From: Notospermus geniculatus
Lineage: Eukaryota; Nemertea; Pilidiophora; Heteronemertea; Lineidae
Length of the DNA: 64,000 bases
Assembly (NCBI GenBank): GCA_002633025.1
Contig: NMRB01001494.1
Coordinates: 32,513 to 96,512 of the forward strand
Direction: 5' to 3'
Under the pieces are notes generated by a model. That model saw only the letters and a list, made by a program, of their open reading frames with translations, did not search any database and was not told where the DNA came from. Position numbers and translations under genes: made by a program. Of the stretch, positions 1-10,681 are shown one piece after another. The number at the start of each line of letters is the position of its first letter. The first letter of the stretch is position 1.

Positions 1-581
1 TGGGATGCTCCCGAATGAGACCCTTCTACATTGTATACCGATATTAGAACCTCCCACCTGAGCCCCCCAAACTGGGAATCACCAAACTGGGGATCACCAA
101 ACTGGGGGTATGCATGGTTCAACTATCAAGAGACAAACATTTCTCAGTGAGACATCTAACATGTTGGGCCATCGTTTTTTTTCAAATAGGATCCATGCAC
201 ACACTACTACCTGCATTGCTATTTTGCAGTATTGAAAAATTTTGTGTTGGTCTGGCATGTAAGATCTCTTTCTGTAATACCCTGTCATAAATAGTATTGT
301 TAAAACCACTCTCCCTCTCTCTCCCCTGGACCTTCCTGAAATTCAGTTGAAGATTGTCACGTTTCAAAATGTTATATGTACATGTACTATGGTAGTTTCT
401 TGACTCTACATATTCAAGTTTTTCTCTGCACTCTCTGAACACTTGCTTTTCACCTTTTAAAATGCCTGTTACCAGTCTTCATTGGGTTGTCAATTTATCT
501 TTCCATTATGGAACATGTCGTCAGAAATTTCTAAGGTGTAACCTGCTACGAGTCTTTCCATATTTTGTGTTCTGAAGGCGC

Positions 582-749
582 TTCTCCATGTGAGAGTTTT
601 CTCATGTGAGTTGGCTTCCAGTTGGCAGTTTACCGGTACCATTGTTGATTATGCTGACACCAGTGGTACAAACGATTGTCCACAAGTTTCTGTGGTTGAA
701 TTTCCCATTGAGAGCCAACTTGCATGAGAAAACTCTCACATGGAGCAGG
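582..749. mobile_element. MITE-like inverted-repeat element in MED24 intron (copy 1)
   Basis: The left arm reads CTCCATGTGAGAGTTTTCTC and the right arm ends in its inverse, GAGAAAACTCTCACATGGAG. The equivalent element in the other copy is at 22134-22299. Related elements recur at 2752-2915, 4528-4678, 24192-24365 and 26241-26394. No coding capacity. Confidence 0.6.
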
Positions 750-833
750 CACTCCTCCAGAGTTTTCTCGCACCACAAATTGGCTTAGCCATACAAAACT
801 ATAGGCAGTGAGTCATGTCTTTGGTCTCACACA

Positions 834-905
834 GAAACCAACAATGTGATTTATCCATTGAGAACCAACTCATACAAAAAAAAACTCTCGCCTGGAGGAG
901 TCTCT
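834..905. repeat. Half-element of the same intronic inverted-repeat family
   Basis: Only the right-arm type sequence is present (AGAAACCAACAATG, then a CCATTGAGAACCAACTC block and an ACTCTCGCCTGGAGGAG end). It is repeated at 22381-22449 in the second copy, and a weaker relative lies at 20660-20705. Confidence 0.45.
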
Positions 906-1742
906 GTTGTGGCTGGTTTGACCTAGAAACATCAAATTTGAAAGTGGGGTATACTTGTTGGAAACTATTGAGTAGGTTAAGCCAAACGCAAGATCACACT
1001 GTTTCATTCCCACCACGCCTGCTATAGAGCTGATACCACCTCAGGCACTCACACGAATGCATATCCCTCACATTTACAATGTATTTCATTCACCATTACC
1101 TAATCCATTGCGTTTGTAGAATTGTCGTCATTTTGTGCCGAGAAGTGCATCTTTCATGCAATCACTTTCTGTCACTGTGTTGATGTACATCACTTCAGAC
1201 ACAGGCTTGCATTTCCCATTACCTCACTTACCATTACCTTTTATGATCCATTGTATTTGTAAAGCTGTAACCAGTTCATGCATTTTCCATTACATCTCAT
1301 TACCATACAATGGCCATTGGTAGCTGGGGCACCCTATGGTAACATTAGCAGGTTTCCCTCTCTTTGACCATAAGATTGGCACATTCCTTGTCCAGTGGTC
1401 TGTTTTTGGATGGTGAATGAAGGATACCTGCATTACCCTCTTTTCAGATCACACCTAATGAGTATTGTCCTCAAACGTATGACGCAGGATCTTCTGCCCA
1501 CCCAACCTGGAAAGCAGACAGTTGAATCTCAACAATATTTAACTAACAATCAACTAGCTTACGACCTCCTTGTGGTGACCTTGAAGTCGATTTTTAAGAA
1601 CGGTTGTACAGACATCAAGTCAGTTCACACGATGGAACAGTTGTTGAATGTTGGCGGTGCCATCTGGTTCTGTGATTGTGTTATTAAGGTAAGTTAGGCT
1701 GTGCAGTGCAGGAAAACTCTCCCATCTTACCATCAAATTTAT

Positions 1743-1930
1743 TAGTCCCAGACAGCAGACTCTAGTATCAGTCCCAGACAACAGACTCTAGTATCAGTCC
1801 CAGACAAAAGACTCTAGTATCAGTCCCAGACAACAGACTCTGGTATCAGTCCCAGACAACACTCTAGACTCTAGTATCAGTCCCAGACAACAGACTCTAG
1901 TATCAGTCCCAGACAACAGACTCTAGTATT
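1743..1930 (+). repeat. 26-bp minisatellite (VNTR), about 7 copies
   Basis: The unit is close to TCCCAGACAACAGACTCTAG plus TATCAG, repeated about seven times in the intron before the second partial exon. The equivalent intron of the main gene (23291-23370) has about three units, so copy number differs between the two MED24 segments. Confidence 0.9.
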
Positions 1931-2751
1931 ATATTTTCAGGCTTTCTTTCAAAACTGAAACAATACGCGTAATGGATACATAATATTTCTCATCTACAGG
2001 AGATGTTGACCCATGGTCACCCTGAGGACCTCCAGCAGGCTGTCTGTATGGTTTACGGTCTGTTCTACATGGATATTGATCAGCTGACACTCTGTTTGAT
2101 TGCCAACACTGTCCCGAGGTTACTGCAGGGGTCAGAGTATAAAACACAAGTGCTGATCGACCCACGTGGCAAAGCTTTGGCCCAGCTCTGTGTTATGTGT
2201 ATCACAGTTTCGCATCAGATGAAACAGTACAGTAAAGGTAAGTTGAGAAAACATCGTGCAATCTCATGATATACTACTGTCTCCACTATTTTAACTTTTC
2301 AATGCTATGGCCAGTTTTGTGAAAATGAAAGTACCCGGTGTATAGAAAGAAACTTGTCACAGAGATATTCATTTGAAAGCTCTGAATGAGCACTGCACAA
2401 CCAGTATACTTAGTCCACTGTATCAAGAAGGCATGGCTACTCAATCCGGATCTATTTTCTCTCTTTTAGATTTGAGTTCACTACGGCGGGCAAGAAAACG
2501 AGGAAGGAAAGAGATTGAGTTAGATGTAAGTAACTCAAACATCTTACTTGTTGTCCTCTGTAAAGAGGGCTTGTTGGGGCATGTGTTATGTACCATAGTC
2601 CTTCTTTTCTTTCCTGAACCCTTATGGCAAAGGGTTCACAGTCATATTCATACTTCTTGATGTTGTACAGTTTCCCTTTTGTAATAGATTCCTAACTTTC
2701 TGGTCTTTCTTTAAAATTGTCAGAAATTTTCTGCTTTCAAAGTAAAGGTGC

Positions 2752-2915
2752 CACTCCACCTGAGGGTTCTCTCACGAGTTGGGTCTCTATAGGCAACACT
2801 ACTTTTCTATGCCATTGATCTTAGTGTACCGGTACTGGTGAATCCTGCAGAAACCAACAATGGTGAATTGCCCATTGAGAGCCAACTTGCACAAGAAAAC
2901 TCGCGTATTGGATCA
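2752..2915. mobile_element. MITE-like inverted-repeat element (MED24 intron family)
   Basis: The left arm contains CTCTCACGAGTTGG and the right arm contains GAGAGCCAACTTGCACAAGA. It corresponds to 24192-24365 in the main gene. Confidence 0.5.
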
Positions 2916-2971
2916 CCTTGCGGTTGTTTCATCATTGGGAGGGCAACAATGAAGAACCGGGTCGTCATCTA

Positions 2972-3344
2972 CCGTATTTTTCGGACTATAAGGCGCAGCC
3001 TTTTTCCTTGAAGAAGGGTCTAAAATTGGGGGTGCGCCTTATAGGGTGGTGCGCCTTATCTGCGGATCCAGTCTGACAATTTGATCAGAAGTGTCAAGAC
3101 ACTGACGAACCCAAGCATTCAAGCATGCAAGCCAAAGTCATTGTCACAGTGCTGGTTGACAGATGATGCAGTGAACTGTGAACTGATGAAGTTTCAGTTA
3201 GGCCTAATTTGTCACAACAAGCTAAGAAATCATACAACCAGATCCATCAGTATCAACAGCAGAATTGCAGATGTCAATGGGTTCAAACAAGACAATCAGA
3301 CCCTGTAATTGTCTTGGCTGTTGTTGGGTCAATGCACACTGAGC
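2972..3344. mobile_element. Unrelated sequence replacing a MED24 exon in the partial copy
   Basis: It begins with TTTTTCGGACTATAAGGCGC and contains an inverted GCGCCTTATAG, which looks like a short inverted-repeat DNA element. It occupies the place of 24420-24780 of the main gene, including the 57-nt exon, and is followed by an N at 3345, after which homology resumes. I recognise no protein in it. Confidence 0.5.
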
Positions 3345-3345
3345 A
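3345..3345. other. Single N (assembly join)
   Basis: One N at the point where homology to the main MED24 copy resumes after a replaced stretch; likely a contig join. Confidence 0.7.
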
Positions 3346-4527
3346 NAACGGACAGAGGAAAGATTTTGCCAAATTCTGTGTTAATATACTTGTAATTCAC
3401 TGTGAGCTGCTTTTAACTCGTAAAAATATTGTTGTGAATTTTGTGACTCAATTTTACCGTTCGCTTCTGACGAATTGAGACCGGTAATCAAGCTTTTAAT
3501 GTGCACTGGAAACAAGCAGAGTAAAATGTTGTCAACTGTGTCACACTTGTGTCAATAGCTTTCGAGCCGTCCAGGACAGAGGTTATTGTGACCATGAAAT
3601 CTTGTTAACAATACCCATCGACAGATCTTGCTACTTGCCAAGTTTCTTCAAACTGTCACCAATGAAATCCGGTTTTCAAGATGATGAAAAGGTAATCTGT
3701 GTGAAGTATTTCATACTGGCTTTATGGGATGACAGGTAAATCACCGCCCACCCTGATGCCCCGTTACTGCCACTGACCTCACCATCAGGTTCTTCCTCCA
3801 CCTTTCAGCATTTGGTTTTGTTTTGTTCTGTTTCTCATTTCTGTGCATGGTTTGGTTTACGTTTGATTTTCTTCACCTTTCATTTTGTTTTTTTGCAATG
3901 ACTTTAACTCGTTGAGTAAAAGCATGAGAGCACATCTTTTACCTGTGCTAACTTTATGCTGATTCATTCTGCAGTCACATTTGGAGCAATGGAACTAAAT
4001 TCTAGTATATAATGTAAAAATATGTGATATAGCATGCACCCCACTTGGAACATCCTGAGGCAATCATCATTCTTCGCACCCGCTCTCTTCGTCCCCACTC
4101 TCTTCGTCCCTGTGTGTGGTGAAGAATGGAGCTAGTGCCAAGAACCACTGATTACACCAGGATGCTCTGGAATAAAACTCCACTGCATTGCATTGGAAAA
4201 TCTATACTTCTGGCCAAAAGGACATACCTAACTGCACCACCATCTGGACATGTGCCTGTGTTCCTCCTACTGCTAAGCTACAGTACTCTCATATGTGTGA
4301 ACCTCTGTTTCCAGCTTTGAGTATACTCAGAGTGAGATATTCTTAAGCCAAGCTATGAAACAAGTATGATACTGATCTTGTCTTATCCTGTTTCTCCTTT
4401 TCACAGGATGCTGAAGATGACCAAGATGAGGCCAAGCCAAATAAACAACGGAAACTTCTTGAGGAGGAGATGATTACATTGGACTCAGAGGGATTCAATC
4501 TCGGTGGGTTTTGTGAACCAGGCGCTG

Positions 4528-4678
4528 CTCTACCTGAGACTTTCTCATGTGATTTGGCTCTCTACGGGCAACTTAACCATAGAAAATATGGGCAGTTGTT
4601 GGTGACATTGTCTCAGTGGAGGTCATGAGGAAATCAACATGGTGAATTGTCCATTGAGAACCACTCTCACCTGGAACA
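4528..4678. mobile_element. MITE-like inverted-repeat element, cut at scaffold join
   Basis: The left arm is CTACCTGAGACTTTCTCATG and the right arm has CCATTGAGAACCACTCTCAC. It is the counterpart of 26241-26394 and is truncated by the N at 4679. Confidence 0.5.
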
Positions 4679-4679
4679 N
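4679..4679. other. Single N ending the duplicated MED24 segment
   Basis: Homology with 21588-26394 stops exactly here and unrelated repeat-rich sequence follows, which argues for a scaffold join. Confidence 0.75.
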
Positions 4680-4856
4680 AAATGTTACGATGTTTCAATG
4701 TTGTCTAAATATTTATGCAAGTATCCTGTACATTCCTGCTAAAATTTCAGTCCCAACGAACGTCACGTGTGTCCACCAGGTGACCATCTTGAAAAATTGA
4801 ATTTTTGACATCTGTGACCTAGGCAGAAAAGTACTTCTTGGTGTGTTCAGCTTTAT

Positions 4857-6095
4857 CCTATCTGTCCTGATCCTTCATCATGAGAGTCACAGAGGTGAGA
4901 GCACAATGGCCCTGGCCATTTCATTCTAGCACTCGTCTAAGTACAGGTACTTGATATGTGAAGACATATTCGCGTTCATTATACATCCCCCGGTGTCTGT
5001 TTGGGCTATGAGCCAAGATGAGTTTTGCCAAATATTTATCTTGGCTCGCCCGGTCCTTCTTTTCAAAATTTGCGAGAATTTCTGGCCCATTAACTCTTAC
5101 ATGTCCTCTAACTAGCATTGGTGTCTTCGCACAGGTATAATGGGAAACGATGATAAATATAATGATAATAAATAATAATAATAGTAATACCTGGTAATAA
5201 TACATGTAGTAATAAATAATAATATTAATAATTATTAGTGACTATTCAAAGCATGTGACAAAAACGTCATGAAGTGGACGTTAGTTTTACCTTTTTTCTG
5301 GGGCATCTTCCAAATTGAAGATTCGTTTGATCGGTTCTGACATCCCCCGGTGTCTGTTTGGGCTATGAGCCAAGATGTGTTTTCCCAAATATTTATCTTG
5401 GCTCGCCCGGTCCTTCTTTTCAAAATTTGCGAGAATTTCTGGCCCATTAACTCTTACATGTCCTCTAACTAGCATTGGTGTCTTCGCACAGGTATAATGG
5501 GAAACGATGATAAATATAATGATAATAAATAATAATAATAGTAATACCTGGTAATAATAATAATAAAGAATAATAGTAGTAATAAATAATAATATTAATA
5601 ATTATTAGTGACTATTCAAAGCATGTGACAAAAACGTCATGAAGTGGACGTTAGTTTTACCTTTTTTCTGGGGCATCTTCCAAATTGAAGATTCGTTTGA
5701 TCAGTTCTGACATCCCCCGGTGTCTGTTTGGGCTATGAGCCAAGATGTGTTTTGCCAAATATTTATCTTGGCTCGCCCGGTCCTTCGTTTCAAAATTTGC
5801 GAGAATTTCTGGCCCATTAACTCTTACATGTCCTCTAACTAGCATTGGTGTCTTCGCACAGGTATAATGGGAAACGATGATAAATATAATGATAATAAAT
5901 AATAATAATAGTAATACCTGGTAATAATAATAATAAAGAATAATAGTAATAATAGTAGCAATAAATAATAATATTAATAATTATTAGTGACTATTCAAAA
6001 CATGTGACAAAAACGTCATGAAGTGGACGTTAGTTTTACCTTTTTTCTGGGGCATCTTCCAAATTGAAGATTCGTTTGATCAGTTCTGACATGCC
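4857..6095 (-). repeat. Tandem repeat (~360-380 bp unit) carrying an unidentified 62-codon ORF
   Basis: Three and a half units lie head to tail. Each holds a minus-strand ORF with the conserved core PEILANFEKKDRASQDKYLA and then SPNRHRG (ORFs at about 5287-5475, 5657-5845 and, with a different C-terminus, 4921-5132). In the two complete internal units the ORF is bounded by an acceptor-like AG (5482, 5852) and a GTAAAAC donor-like site (5290, 5660), giving exon-like blocks of 191 nt. Units are separated by (TAA)n-rich spacers. 191 is not a multiple of three, so consecutive inclusion would shift frame. I do not recognise the protein. A diverged relative lies at 8063-8257, which suggests a dispersed element or a tandemly repeated exon. 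Confidence 0.65.
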
Positions 6096-6239
6096 AACAG
6101 CAGAATTTCTTAGCAATTTCCAAAGTTCGACAATGAGAGGCCATTAGTGATACGGTCAGGTGGCCAACAAACACTTCCCCACAAAGTTTAATTTGATCGT
6201 TTTGTTATGCATGTTCACACAATTGTTCACCAGATCCAA

Positions 6240-6781
6240 AGACGGATGCATCATGCGTGTGGGTTGTGTGCCGGGTTCCCCTTCGCAGAGTTGGGAACGA
6301 GACTGCTGTCTTTTTGTTTCACCTTATCCAGTTTATCCACGAGCCGATGTGAGTAGGTTGTGAAATCCTCATTCGTGGCTTGCCGACAGTCATAGAACAA
6401 ACGCAACAGTTTGCCACCTGTTGCTACCTCTCGGTACACAGCACGCAGGGCTGTGAAGATAAGGTCCGCCGTTTTCCTGTCATCTGATCCACGCAGTCAA
6501 ATTTCGCTTCGTGCTGCCCCCTCGAGATGTGAATACACAAAATGGGCAGCTTCCTGGCCTGCCAGTCCTTGTGTTCGAATAATAGCCTCCGCATCTTCCA
6601 CCCGTTCATCCACATCTGCCTTGCCGTCATACCGCCGCAGCTTCCGCTCCCTCTGGACTATGACTGTCGAGCTGGTTGTCGACCGGTCTTTCTCCTGCAG
6701 ATCGATAAACTTCTGGTGCTCCACTTCAGCTTTGACACGCAGCGCCGCCAACTCCTGCTGTAGCTCTTCAACTGTCGCCAT
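6240..6781 (-). mobile_element. Gag-like ORF relic of a Gypsy-type LTR retrotransposon
   Basis: On the minus strand an ORF starts at 6781 with MATVEELQQELAALR, a heptad-rich N-terminus, and continues with LRRYDGKADVDERVEDAEAI and an AHFVYSHLEGAARSEI stretch. A frameshifted continuation (6251-6439) contains LLRLFYDCRQATNEDFTTYS. This layout resembles gag of invertebrate Ty3/Gypsy elements. Several frame breaks and no protease or polymerase make it dead. Confidence 0.6.
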
Positions 6782-6874
6782 GGTTCAGCTTCCCAATGTG
6801 GTCACCATAAATTTTGCCCAACAAAAGTATAATTTCCACCCAAAGTATTTTGTTTGAAACTTCAAATGCCTAAC

Positions 6875-7050
6875 CAACCCCACTTCTGGTACCAAAACTG
6901 TAAGCTTGAGACAACTCAATCCTCAATGACTTAACAAAACAAGTGAATACCGGTTAGGCTTTTTACTAAGTCAAACAAACTAATACTAATAATACTATAC
7001 AAACATAAGGTATCACAAGTTGCTAATTAATGAAAATAGTATTTGTTGAC
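6875..7050 (-). mobile_element. Putative PBS and LTR of the inner retroelement
   Basis: Reading the minus strand towards the gag-like ORF, a TTGGTACCAGAAGTGGGG sequence resembles the primer binding site of Gypsy elements. The preceding ~150 bp (6899-7050) begins with TG and ends with CA in that orientation, as an LTR should. No second LTR was identified, so the call is tentative. Confidence 0.4.
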
Positions 7051-7312
7051 AAGCGTCAGATCGGATGACTCTCTCAAAAGTCTCTCCTTGACGGTAGGGT
7101 CTTTGCAACCCAATACTACTCTATCCCGAATCATCGTTTCAACTTGTTCGGGGTTGCCGAACTCAGTTTTTTGCTCGCCTTTTCAGTTCAGTGACAAATT
7201 GATCTACTTTTTCGTCTTCTGCTTGCTCATACGTTGCTTACGTCTTCGGAAGTTTTCTTGCACATTGCCGGTGAGTATCAGCTCACCCGGGGGTTTGAAC
7301 TGCTCCATCTTA
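7045..7312 (-). mobile_element. Gag relic of a second Gypsy-like element
   Basis: The minus strand encodes KMEQFKPPGELILTGNVQEN, then after frame breaks FGNPEQVETMIRDRVVLG and DPTVKERLLRE. These phrases are typical of gag from a common invertebrate Ty3/Gypsy lineage. A large internal part is deleted. Its upstream flank is interrupted by the MITE at 7316-7767. Confidence 0.65.
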
Positions 7313-7315
7313 GGG

Positions 7316-7767
7316 TTAGGCCATGCGTAATTAATTCTATGTTTCGTGTCCCACTGTCACCTAAAATTGGTGCGCGCGCTCCAAACACAACACAAACTGC
7401 ATTTTTAACACGGGCTGAAACACGAAACACAGTACATGTACATGTCACACAGATTGATATCCTGGGGGGGATTTTGAATGGATTTAAGATGAAAAATTGA
7501 GGCATCCTGACTATGAAACAAGAGCTCTACCTGTTGGAACTTTGTTTTAATCTGTCAGCATCCTGGTTTTGTGACCAAGGATGTAGGAACTAGCTTTCTC
7601 AGGAGGTATTTTAAAACTTATTGGGCCTATTTTTTTACCGATAGTTGTGTTGGGAATCTTGAGAATCTCGGAAAATGGATGCGCAATGCATTTCTATTAG
7701 CAGACAACAGTCAGAAATAGGTGCGCGCGCGGGACCCGAAACATAGAATTAATTACGCACGGCCTTA
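7316..7767. mobile_element. MITE, ~450 bp, with ~37-bp terminal inverted repeats
   Basis: The left end GCGTAATTAATTCTATGTTT (7325-7344) is matched in inverse orientation by AAACATAGAATTAATTACGC (7739-7758). A second inner pair, GGTGCGCGCG, occurs near both ends. It sits between the PBS-like sequence and the gag relic of a Gypsy element, so it inserted into that element. Confidence 0.8.
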
Positions 7768-7982
7768 GTTTACTTCTGACACCATATCATGAAGAGTAAC
7801 CAAAGAAGGACTTGACTCAATGAGTTCCAAGTGGCAACTGACTTTATTCAAATCAACCATATAACAAAGTTACATATGTCACGTCAGACTACGGTCATGA
7901 CGACGCCGTCCTGACGGACATCCCGAGTGACGTCATGATGTGACGTCATGAGAGTGATACACATGACACTGATCCTTCAACA
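7768..7982 (-). mobile_element. LTR and primer binding site of the outer Gypsy-like element
   Basis: In minus orientation the segment ends with CTCTTCA, then TGATA, then TGGTGTCAGAAGT, a PBS typical of Gypsy elements. It has an AATAAA signal and two TGACGTCA palindromes (7928-7935 and 7941-7948). The outer edge near 7982 is approximate. The gag relic at 7045-7312 is the likely internal part. Confidence 0.55.
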
Positions 7983-8062
7983 TTCACCATGAGAGTCACA
8001 GTTTCACACTTAACCATGGAGATCACAGAGGTGAGCACAATGGCCCTGGCCATTTCATTCTT

Positions 8063-8750
8063 CTAGCACTCATCTAAGTACAGGTACATGTATGTATGTG
8101 CACTTACTTGGTATTTGGAGACTGAATCCTGTTCGCCGTATCTGCCGCGGTGTTGTTCCGGGCTTTTAGCTGAGATGAGTTTGGCTAAATACTCCTCTTG
8201 GGTGGTGCGACTTTTTGCTTGGAAATCCCCCCCCCCAAAAAAATGTACCAGTAACAACGTCTTCCAACAATATCATACACTTTCCTTACTGGTGTGTACT
8301 TCAGGTTCCCCTTCATTGCTGGAGTTGCCGGGTGTTGCCCCTTCCCCCCAATTCATTCTCCGGCACCGTCTCGGGTGCGCCACAAGGCTGCACCTCCCCA
8401 TTCTCCAACTCGTTGGCACCTGGCTAAGGTTCATGCTCGGATGAACACCATCTTTTAAATTCTTGTACATGTGAACTTTGTCTTTGTTTCTTCAGAAATG
8501 TGATTTTGTCATGGAAATCCTTACGAATTAATTTAAACTCATTCCTTTGCATCTGGGAGTCCATCCGTTCACTCTCTAATTGGCTCAACACTAAGTGTTG
8601 AGCTTCTAGGCTGCAATTCTTTCCTTATTGGGAGGTTGAAAGGAGACAATGGCAATGTCTTGCCCTTCACACGCATTTGAACCCATCGTCCTCGTCTACA
8701 TGTAGCTTACGCTTTTCACCCATGGCATCTCTGAAAAAGCAGATTTGCCC
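8063..8750 (-). pseudogene. Relic of an unidentified protein, related to the 4.9-6.1 kb repeat
   Basis: The minus strand at 8063-8257 encodes FQAKSRTTQEEYLAKLISAK then SPEQHRGRYGEQDSVSKYQV, clearly similar to the ORF of the tandem repeat (DRASQDKYLAK, SPNRHRG). The flank at 7990-8090 also matches 4870-4945. Upstream stretches (about 8290-8600) contain charged, helix-like sequence such as FKLIRKDFHDKITFLKKQR broken by stops. I cannot name the family; it is probably the remains of a dispersed gene or transposon protein. Confidence 0.4.
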
Positions 8751-8755
8751 AACTT

Positions 8756-8908
8756 CCTGGGGCCGGTTGCACAAAACTTACGACAGCGCTAACTTGGTGT
8801 TGGCACTAACTTTGTTAGATGACGTAAAAATGCCTTGTCTTTTTACATCATTTAACGTTGCTAACACCAAGTTAGCACTAACATGAGTTTTGTGCAACCC
8901 AGCCCTGG
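8756..8908. mobile_element. Hairpin MITE
   Basis: GGGGCCGGTTGCACAAAACT at the left is mirrored by AGTTTTGTGCAACCCAGCCC at the right. The inner parts CTAACTTGGTGTTGGC and GCTAACACCAAGTTAG also pair, making nearly the whole ~150 bp foldable. Confidence 0.8.
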
Positions 8909-9345
8909 CCTGCAACATAGGACACTTATAAGTTGCAAGATGCACCAATTATAATGATGTTGTAACTCCAACAACAACAACAATGAAATTCCCGCTAATG
9001 ATGTCCTCAGGCCGGTCCGAGTACGATTATATTTCGTCATTGTAAACGGGGCTTAATACTCCCTAGGCGTAACTGGTTCCGATGTATGATACATGCGCAG
9101 AGTGGCGGTTACGTTCCAGCCTCAATGGTCATATATTATGTCATGATATGACGAATGTGGTATCCTTCACTCAAAGGAAAGGGTGATCTGGAAGAGCTGG
9201 TAAATTACAGAGGATTTACGATACTGAGTTGCTTGGGAAAAGTATTTACTAGTATTTTGAATGGCAGATTGACTTTCTTTTGTGAAGCTAATAGGATTAT
9301 ACACCCCAATTAAAGGTTCAGAAATGGTTGGATGACTGTGTTGCT

Positions 9346-9588
9346 GTAAAGGCCCGTTTACACATGCAACTTTTCATATGCAACTTCATGCAACTTGTTG
9401 CATAAATCTGATGAGACCAAAAAGTTTCATAAAAGTTGCATGTGTAAACGGGCATGCAACTTGTTGCAACTCGATCGCTCTGGTTGTTGCATCGATTATT
9501 CTATGTGTAAACCGTCCCAGGTAGTTTGCAACAAGTTGCAAGTTGCTGCAACTTGCAACTTGGTGCAACCTAGTGTAAACCGCCCTTT
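9346..9588. mobile_element. MITE cluster with TTTACAC termini, inside the RT relic
   Basis: The left end TAAAGGCCCGTTTACAC and right end GTGTAAACCGCCCTTTA are inverse repeats. Internal copies (GTGTAAACGGGC, GTGTAAACCGTCCC) suggest two nested relatives. Rich in GCAACTTG words. Confidence 0.65.
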
Positions 9589-9923
9589 AAAGCGATGTAG
9601 TCGCGAGAGTTGAAAATGAAATCTCGTTCAGCTATCGCGACCCGCGATAGCTCCCCAATTTCATTCATTGCTCGCGGGATTCTTGAAACTGATCTCAGTG
9701 TGATTTCCAGCATCTTTGAATCATCAAATTACGGGTTCGCCGACGTTTTATATACACTAAAACGTTCAAGAAAAATCTTTTATTAATATTATTTCAATGA
9801 ATTTGGGCGAAATAAATGTTTATCGCCGGGAAAATTTCAAAATCTCACGGGGATTCCCCATGGGATTTCCCCGAGGAACTATCGATGTGCAGTAACTGCA
9901 GGGCTCGCGTACATCGCTTTAAG
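9589..9923. mobile_element. MITE with AAAGCGATGTA termini, inside the RT relic
   Basis: Left AAAGCGATGTAGTCGCGAG and right CTCGCGTACATCGCTTT are inverse repeats. RT coding similarity resumes directly after the right end. Confidence 0.7.
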
Positions 9924-10681
9924 GTATTGATTGAGTTATTTGTTAGCAAAAAGTGAAAACTGTATTGTTTAATGGTTAATTTATAAATGAGCTTTTGACA
10001 GTACATGTATTTGTTGATCAGCTCTTTGGCAAAAGCTGCTGTCTAGTGGTATCACAGTGCGAAGTGTTAAACTGTTAGAAACATGTACCGGTTCTCTAAT
10101 GCTAAGTCATACGGTGTCAATCATAATGGAATTTTTGACAGCGAAATTGGAGTGAGGCAAGGGAAAAACCTTTCCCCATTGTTATTTGCATTGTTTGTCA
10201 ATGACCTGGAGAGCAGTTTACTTGATCTAGGCTCACAGCCTATTGAGCTACACTAGTGCAACATGCCTGAAATTGATACCTTCATTAAAATGCTGGTTCT
10301 ACCATACAGCTATTTTGGCAGATACCCCTGAAAAATTACAGATTGCGATTTATGCCCTTGATATTTACTGTCGTCGTTGGAAACTTGAGGTTAATGCTAC
10401 TAAAACAAACATCATCATGTTTTGAAAACGAAAGTTGAGGCGGAATCCCAATTTTACATTGAGGTACTCGATTAGAAATTGTTGATACATGTACATGTAT
10501 TTTCAAGTACTTGGGTTTGGTTTTTGAGCGTAACGGTACTTTTAAGGAACACAGGCTACATGTTTGTAATCAAGCTAGAAAAGCTATGTATAGTGTGTTG
10601 CGTAATGGACGCGAATTGTATCTGCCTGTAGATGTGATGCTGAAGTTGTTCCATAGCATGGTCAAACCAATTTTATTACGA

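Larger units (their letters stand above)
1448..4503 (+). pseudogene. MED24 (partial copy): Partial second copy of MED24 3' exons
   Basis: Four exons repeat those of the main MED24 gene downstream: 1448-1688, 2000-2237, 2470-2525 and 4407-4503, with the same phases and GT-AG sites as 22997-23237, 23440-23677, 23913-23968 and 26118-26214. Introns align too, starting from base 1 (matches 21588 onward). Coding differences are few, for example a Thr/Ala change near residue 21 of the first exon. The small exon equivalent to 24465-24521 is missing, replaced by unrelated sequence at 2972-3345, and the last two exons are absent because homology stops at the N at 4679. It cannot encode the MED24 C-terminus as assembled. 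It is either an uncollapsed haplotype fragment or a recent segmental duplicate; I favour the former because the breaks coincide with Ns. Confidence 0.85.

Noticed and set aside
5291-5851. Tandem 191-nt blocks as consecutive exons of one mRNA
   Set aside because: 191 is not divisible by three, so joining two blocks breaks the frame; kept only as an ORF repeat of unknown nature.
6411-6857. 148-codon plus-strand ORF
   Set aside because: Antisense shadow of the gag-like minus-strand ORF; its composition is low-complexity Ser/Arg.
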